Source of the DNA: Glacieibacterium arshaanense | GTDB lineage: Bacteria; Pseudomonadota; Alphaproteobacteria; Sphingomonadales; Sphingomonadaceae | Direction of reading: 5' to 3' | Assembly: GCF_004681125.1 (NCBI RefSeq) | Contig: NZ_SIHO01000002.1 | Coordinates: 908,563 to 972,562 of the forward strand | DNA: 64,000 nucleotides | Shown: piece after piece, positions 60,198 through 64,000 of the stretch | How the letters are laid out: each line of letters begins with the position of its first letter | Position numbering within the stretch: the first letter of the stretch is position 1 | Notes under the pieces: model-generated | Database searches by the model: none | Told to the model about the DNA's origin: nothing | Seen by the model: the letters and a program-made list of their open reading frames with translations, nothing else | Translations under genes and position numbers: made by a program

Positions 60198-60239
60198 GTG
60201 CTAAACTTTGTACTGAAACCAGTGCTGACCCTAGTACTA
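60198..60239. repeat. Four-copy direct repeat with exact 12-bp period
   Basis: The hexamer GTRCTR occurs at 60198 (GTGCTA), 60210 (GTACTG), 60222 (GTGCTG) and 60234 (GTACTA), always 12 bp apart. The linkers differ. Read leftward it would encode an STRV/STGF/STKF-like tetrapeptide run; read rightward the hexamers could be binding sites on one DNA face. Confidence 0.75.
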
Positions 60240-60302
60240 GCGGCGTAAGAAACCGCACAACGTCCTCCGCAACCGGCTATCCCGATCAACGTCACAAAGC
60301 CT

Positions 60303-60355
60303 GCCTCTTCCCGATGGCCCAGCAACCCTCCCAAGGACGCCGTCATCGGGAAGAG
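60303..60355. repeat. Perfect 13-bp inverted repeat
   Basis: CCTCTTCCCGATG (60303-60315) and CATCGGGAAGAGG (60343-60355) are perfect reverse complements with a 27-base loop. There is no U-tract. It could be a hairpin RNA end or a protein site. Its relation to the nearby 12-bp array is unknown. Confidence 0.7.
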
Positions 60356-60456
60356 GATTATCTCCACCGTGGCGGTGGGGGTCAGTACTGGAGCGATGGA
60401 CCGGGGCGGGGATATCCGCTGGCCGGAAATTCGTCGTGGCTGCGGGACTGCCGTGC

Positions 60457-60846
60457 TCAGCGCCCGAGGACGTTGAGCGCCTTGGCGTGCGCCGAATCGA
60501 GATATTCGTCGAGCCGGGTGATGCGGCCGTTTTCGATGCGGACGATGACGCACGCCGGCATTTCCCAGCGCGTGCCGTCGGGCAGCGTCGCCTCCAGCAC
60601 ATGTTGCTGCAGGAAGCCGTCGGGAAGCGCGACGCGGCGGACGAGGCGGTAATGGCGGTCGGGCAGTTTTGCCATGAACCAGCCGAGCACCTTCATGTTT
60701 TGCTCGACGGTCTGCGTGACGCCGTCGTTGTTGTGCCAGATTTGCGCATCGGGGGCGTAGCAGGCGCGCACCGTGTCGGTGTCGCCGCTTTCGATGGCAC
60801 CGAGGAATTTTTCGGCGAAGGCCAGTTTTTCGGCGTCGGTCATCAT
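60457..60846 (-). CDS. SnoaL-like (NTF2 fold) protein
   Basis: A 129-residue single-domain protein of the SnoaL/NTF2 superfamily: KFLGAIESGDTDTVRACYAPDAQIWHNNDG at the N-terminus, and VIVRIENGRITRLDEYLDSAHAKAL at the C-terminus. Members are cyclases, isomerases or binding proteins for hydrophobic ligands. The start ATG overlaps the stop of the carotenoid oxygenase gene (ATGA), so the two are co-translated. A role in handling the oxygenase product is inference from context. Confidence 0.82.
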   Translation of the reverse strand: MMTDAEKLAFAEKFLGAIESGDTDTVRACYAPDAQIWHNNDGVTQTVEQNMKVLGWFMAKLPDRHYRLVRRVALPDGFLQQHVLEATLPDGTRWEMPACVIVRIENGRITRLDEYLDSAHAKALNVLGR

Positions 60847-62333
60847 GCGGCCTTTCTGGCGGAATCGGCCTCGCGGGCCTTGTCGAGTTCGCTGCGGTCG
60901 ACCCAGGTCGAATGCGTGCCGCTGCTGATCTTGTGCGGCAGTGCGATGCGGCACACCGGCCCGGCTTCGAAGTTCAGGCAATCGACGAGGATGCATTCCG
61001 AGGTGCCGGTGTTCTCGTCGGTGATGAAGCTCACCAGATAGCCGTCATCTTCCGACTTGGCATTTATACGCGGGACGAACGGTGCTTCGCTGGCGTAGCG
61101 GCCTTCCGCCAGGTTGAGCGACCAGCTTTGGCCGTTGACGAGGTCGTGCTTGACGAAGCCGTTGAACAGGAACCAGCCGGGCTTGGTGGTGGTGCTGTAC
61201 GCATAGCGATACGGCTTGCCGGCGTAGCGCTGGTTGAACATGCCGAATTCGAGGATGCGGTCGTCGAGGCGCTGTTCGGCGGTCTTGCCGGTCGCCAGAT
61301 TGAAGCGCCAGCGGTGCAGCTTGGGCCGGAAGCTGTGCTCATCGACATAGGCCATCAGGTGCCCGTAGCCGTCTTCGTTGGGCAGCGGCTTGGGGACCGG
61401 ATTCTCCTGGAAGTAGCCGTCGAGGATGACTTCGTCGCCCTCCTCATAGGCGTTGAGCCAGTGCAGCACATAGGTCGGCGCGGCGTCGAACCAGCGGATC
61501 TGGTCGGGGGTGCCGTGGCGCGGGATCAGCGCGAAGCGCGTCGGCAACGGGTGCTGCTTGACCGCGTGGATGTTGCGCTTGAGTAGCTCGGCATCCCAGA
61601 AAAGCGGCATGTCGTTGAGGATCGACCAATGCTCGCTAAACGCCATGTCGTGCGGCAGGCGCGGCCCGGGCAGCGGGATTTCGACATAGTTGGTGAGCTC
61701 ACCTGCCGCATTGACGACGCCGTAGTGCATGTAGGGCGCATGCACCGAATAGTTGAAGAACAGCAGCTCGCCGGTCGCTTCATCGACCTTGGGATGTGCC
61801 GAAATGCCGTCGAGCGGCACCCACGGCGCCAGCCCCGACTGCTCGAGCGTTTCGGGGTCGAGCACATAGCCTTCGCCGCATTGGTAGAAGGTCGAAATCG
61901 CCTTGCCGGCATGCACCACGATGTCGGTCGAGGAGCTGTCCTTGAGCCCGCCGTGCGCGCCGAAGCCCGGGCGCTTCGACACGGCGGGACCGTCGGCGAG
62001 CCCGCCCCAGATCGACCCGCCGGCTTCCTGTTCGGCCTGGAAGCAGCGCGTCCGCACCCAGCGGTTGCGGTAGCTGGCGGTGCCGTTCCGGAAGTCGATC
62101 TGGTGGATCATGCCGTCGCCGTCGAACGGATGGTAGCGGCCGAGCGGGTGGTGCAGCTGGTTCTCGGTGTTGCGCAGATAGACGCCGTCGATGTCGGTCG
62201 GGATCTTGCCCTCGATGACATCGAGGTCGGTCGCGGTGACCTCTTCATGCTGCGGCGTCCACGCGCCGTTGAGATAGGGGTGGTTGCTCGGCTGCAGCGA
62301 CGACTTCACGCGCGGGAATGTTTCAAGTTTCAT
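60843..62333 (-). CDS. Carotenoid oxygenase family protein
   Basis: Fe(II)-dependent carotenoid or stilbene cleaving dioxygenase of 496 residues. The four iron-ligand His are present in order: GISAHPKVDE, LPHDMAFSEHW, VLHWLNAYEEGDE and SSGTHSTWV. GVYLRNTENQLHHP and RYHPFDGDGMIHQ near the start are also typical. Length fits bacterial lignostilbene/carotenoid oxygenases. Cleavage substrate cannot be told; sphingomonads use such enzymes on lignin stilbenes and apo-carotenoids. ATG 62333 is set by the MKLETFP start. The gene is divergent from an SDR gene. Confidence 0.92.
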   Translation of the reverse strand: MKLETFPRVKSSLQPSNHPYLNGAWTPQHEEVTATDLDVIEGKIPTDIDGVYLRNTENQLHHPLGRYHPFDGDGMIHQIDFRNGTASYRNRWVRTRCFQAEQEAGGSIWGGLADGPAVSKRPGFGAHGGLKDSSSTDIVVHAGKAISTFYQCGEGYVLDPETLEQSGLAPWVPLDGISAHPKVDEATGELLFFNYSVHAPYMHYGVVNAAGELTNYVEIPLPGPRLPHDMAFSEHWSILNDMPLFWDAELLKRNIHAVKQHPLPTRFALIPRHGTPDQIRWFDAAPTYVLHWLNAYEEGDEVILDGYFQENPVPKPLPNEDGYGHLMAYVDEHSFRPKLHRWRFNLATGKTAEQRLDDRILEFGMFNQRYAGKPYRYAYSTTTKPGWFLFNGFVKHDLVNGQSWSLNLAEGRYASEAPFVPRINAKSEDDGYLVSFITDENTGTSECILVDCLNFEAGPVCRIALPHKISSGTHSTWVDRSELDKAREADSARKAA

Positions 62334-62498
62334 GGCATCATCCCAAATGGTCCGGCAGCGTCGCAACGGTCGCGCTGCCGTGAATTTATCCGCCAGTGAT
62401 ATTGACGTTGCGCGGGCAGGGCAAGGTCGATGGCGGGTGATTGACTTGGGTGCAGCGCTGCCGCCAATGATGCGGCAAGCAAACAAGGGGAAGCGACC

Positions 62499-63257
62499 AT
62501 GGCCATGAATATCGAAGGCTGCACCGCCATCGTCACCGGCGGCAACCGCGGCATTGGCGAAGGCTTTGTCACCGAGCTGCTCGAAGCCGGCGCGGCGCGG
62601 GTCTATGTCGCGGCGCGGCAGTTGGCCGATGCGCAGGCAGCAGCCAGCCGCGACCCACGACTGGTGGCGATCGAACTCGATGTGACGCGCGAGGATCAGG
62701 TTGCCGCCGCCGCTGCGCGGTGCACCGACGTCAACCTGCTGGTCAATAACGCCGGCGCCTTTGCGATGACGACGTTGCTGACCGCGCCCGACCTGTCGGC
62801 GCTGCGCAGCGAAATCGACACCAACTACATCGGCATGGTGTCGATGGTGCGGGCGTTTGCGCCGATACTCAAGGCCAATGGCGGCGGCGCGGTGGTCAAT
62901 GTGCTGTCGGCGGGCGGCATCGTCGCGGTGCCGGTGATGGGCGGTTACAGCCCGTCGAAGTTCGCGGCGCGCGCCGCATCGGACTGTTTGCGCGCCGAGC
63001 TGGCGCCGCAGGGCACGCAGCTATCGGCGCTGATCGTCGGCTCGGTCGATACCCGCATGGCCGACCATGTCACCGGCATCGACAAGGCCTCCCCGCGCGA
63101 CATTGCGCGTGCCGGGCTGCTCGCGGTGCGCCGCAACATCGCCGAACACGACACCGACCGCCATGCCATCGAGGTGCGCGCGTTCAACGCGCGCGACCCG
63201 CATACACTGGCCCGGTCAATGGCGAAGCCGTTCCTCGATGCGGCGCGCAAGGCCTAG
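62499..63257 (+). CDS. SDR family oxidoreductase
   Basis: NAD(P)-dependent short-chain dehydrogenase of 252 residues. TGGNRGIGEGF at 14-24 is the nucleotide loop, NNAGAF the structural motif, VVNVLSAGG supplies the catalytic Ser, and GYSPSKFA the Tyr and Lys. The substrate is unknown; pairing with the divergent carotenoid oxygenase could mean a retinal- or aldehyde-type product, but this is weak inference. It starts at ATG 62499 with AAGGGGAAG upstream. The stop overlaps that of kup on the other strand (CTAG). Confidence 0.92.
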   Translation: MAMNIEGCTAIVTGGNRGIGEGFVTELLEAGAARVYVAARQLADAQAAASRDPRLVAIELDVTREDQVAAAAARCTDVNLLVNNAGAFAMTTLLTAPDLSALRSEIDTNYIGMVSMVRAFAPILKANGGGAVVNVLSAGGIVAVPVMGGYSPSKFAARAASDCLRAELAPQGTQLSALIVGSVDTRMADHVTGIDKASPRDIARAGLLAVRRNIAEHDTDRHAIEVRAFNARDPHTLARSMAKPFLDAARKA

Positions 63258-64000
63258 ATCGCGACCTGGCTGCCGAGCTCGACGACACGGTTAATCGGCA
63301 GCTTGAAATAGGCCATCGTCGGCTCGGCATTGCGCATCATCAGCGCGAACAACTGCTCACGCCAAGCCGACATGCCGGGATGCGCGCTGCTGATCAGCGT
63401 CTCGCGGCCGAGGTAGAAGCTGGTCTCCAGCATGCGGAAGCCGGCGCCGCAGCCTTCGACCTTGGCCAGATCGGCGGGCACGTCGATATCGTCCATGAAG
63501 CCGTAGCGCAGGACAATGCGCCAGAAGCCATCACCGAGCTCTTTGACCGAGGTGCGCTCGGCCGCAGGGATGTGCGGGATGTCGTCGATCGCCACGGTCA
63601 GGATGATGTTGCGGGCGTGGAGTACCTTGTTGTGCTTGAGGTTATGAAGCAGCGCCGGCGGCACGCCTTCGGCACTCGCCGCGAGGAACACCGCGGTGCC
63701 GGGCACATGCACCGCCGAAGTCTGCGCCGACTTGACGAACAGCGGCAGCGGCAGCGCACTTTCGGCAAGGCGCTCGCGCATCAGCTTGCGGCCGGCCGCC
63801 CAGGTGGTGAGCAAGGTGAAGGCAATCGCGCCGACGAGCAGCGGGAACCAGCCGCCATCGGGGATCTTGGTGAGGTTCGAGGCGAAATAGGCGCCGTCCA
63901 CCGTCAGGAACAATGCCGTCAATGCACCCGCCAGCCAACGGTTCCAGCGCCATACAGTGAACGCCAATATGCCGAACATGCAGCTGGTGATGAACATCGT
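63254..64000 (-). CDS. kup: KUP system potassium uptake protein, C-terminal part (window edge)
   Basis: Potassium symporter of the Kup family. About 249 C-terminal residues are present; the rest lies beyond the window. Seen are the last helices (LAGALTALFLTVDGAYFASNLTKIPDGGWFPLLVGAIAFTLL), and the cytosolic domain with VPGTAVFLAASAEGVPPALLHNLKHNKVLH and FYLGRETLIS, which are family signatures. The stop TAG shares a CTAG with the SDR stop, so the genes are convergent without a gap. Confidence 0.93.
   Translation of the reverse strand, partial: TMFITSCMFGILAFTVWRWNRWLAGALTALFLTVDGAYFASNLTKIPDGGWFPLLVGAIAFTLLTTWAAGRKLMRERLAESALPLPLFVKSAQTSAVHVPGTAVFLAASAEGVPPALLHNLKHNKVLHARNIILTVAIDDIPHIPAAERTSVKELGDGFWRIVLRYGFMDDIDVPADLAKVEGCGAGFRMLETSFYLGRETLISSAHPGMSAWREQLFALMMRNAEPTMAYFKLPINRVVELGSQVAI

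Larger units (their letters stand above)
59991..60456. other. Gene-free region with promoter, 12-bp array and hairpin
   Basis: A 466-bp stretch without a supported gene, between repeat DNA and the SnoaL-like gene. It contains the promoter-operator at 60001, a short open stretch that ends at 60110, a 4-copy array of 12 bp at 60198, and a 13-bp inverted repeat at 60303. Base composition is visibly less GC-rich than the neighbours. It may be a remnant of a transferred element, or a regulatory or RNA gene not recognised here. Confidence 0.6.

Noticed and set aside
60080-60553. Leftward frame of 157 codons over the 12-bp array
   Set aside because: Overlaps the SnoaL gene, has no ribosome site, and its STRV/STGF repeats are explained by the DNA array.
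1-64000. CRISPR arrays, prophage or insertion sequences
   Set aside because: No regular direct repeats with spacers, no transposase or phage genes were found; the only integrase-like gene is the chromosomal xerD.

Overview
The window is GC-rich, gene-dense chromosome from an alphaproteobacterium, most likely a member of Sphingomonadales (Sphingomonas/Sandarakinorhabdus/Polymorphobacter-like). The pointers are gene content and order: COQ9 divergent from rpsU, a DUF1244 gene beside pyk, rne-amiC-mrcA in a row, a 41-residue L36 protein, an RNase E whose tail ends in a Gly-Trp-Trp motif, and frequent GTG/TTG starts. No phage, insertion sequence or CRISPR array was seen. Most of the window is core chromosome, with an accessory stretch at about 43-63 kb.

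Layout. 1-4.7 kb: end of galE, rpmJ, a HAD hydrolase, a catalase-like protein, pyk and DUF1244. 4.7-9.2 kb: feoAB iron uptake with a candidate Fur site, a secreted protein, COQ9, then rpsU-FKBP. 9.3-15.8 kb: a leftward run rpoZ, rsh (ppGpp), pyrE-pdxJ-acpS-lepB-AI-2E family protein. 16-21.5 kb: rpsD, a DsbA-like thiol protein, an M48 protease with a repeat-rich tail, and rne. 22-30.5 kb: amiC and mrcA (cell wall), aroKB (shikimate), two envelope proteins and a XerD-type recombinase. 30.6-43.3 kb: the transcription/translation operon rimP-nusA-ylxR-infB-(hydrolase)-rbfA-(GNAT)-truB-rpsO-pnp. 43.3-64 kb: accessory and metabolic genes: DUF2239 and a GIY-YIG protein on a shared palindromic promoter, a nitronate monooxygenase, glycine-zipper proteins, a type III polyketide synthase cluster, a P1 peptidase, tRNA-Arg(ACG), fatty-acid-type genes, a cation:proton antiporter, a carotenoid oxygenase operon, an SDR and the end of a Kup potassium transporter.

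Most notable observations. (1) The rne reading frame carries two nonsense codons, TAG and TAA, seven codons apart, each one base from a lysine codon. The in-frame tail after them still ends in the Gly-Trp-Trp element that docks PNPase in related bacteria. (2) A family of REP-like inverted repeats at gene 3' ends has a constant outer arm and an inner stem that changes with compensation. A related fragment seems to encode the N-terminal extension of AroK. (3) rpmJ and rpsD share a promoter with identical spacing and a GC-rich discriminator typical of stringent control, in a window that also holds rsh. (4) A gene-free 660-bp stretch (59.8-60.45 kb) holds a promoter with a perfect palindromic operator, an exact 12-bp-period array and a 13-bp inverted repeat. 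(5) Type III PKS, methyltransferase and flavoprotein genes form a tight operon for a probable phenolic lipid or quinone.

All calls come from reading the sequence and from family knowledge. No searches were run.
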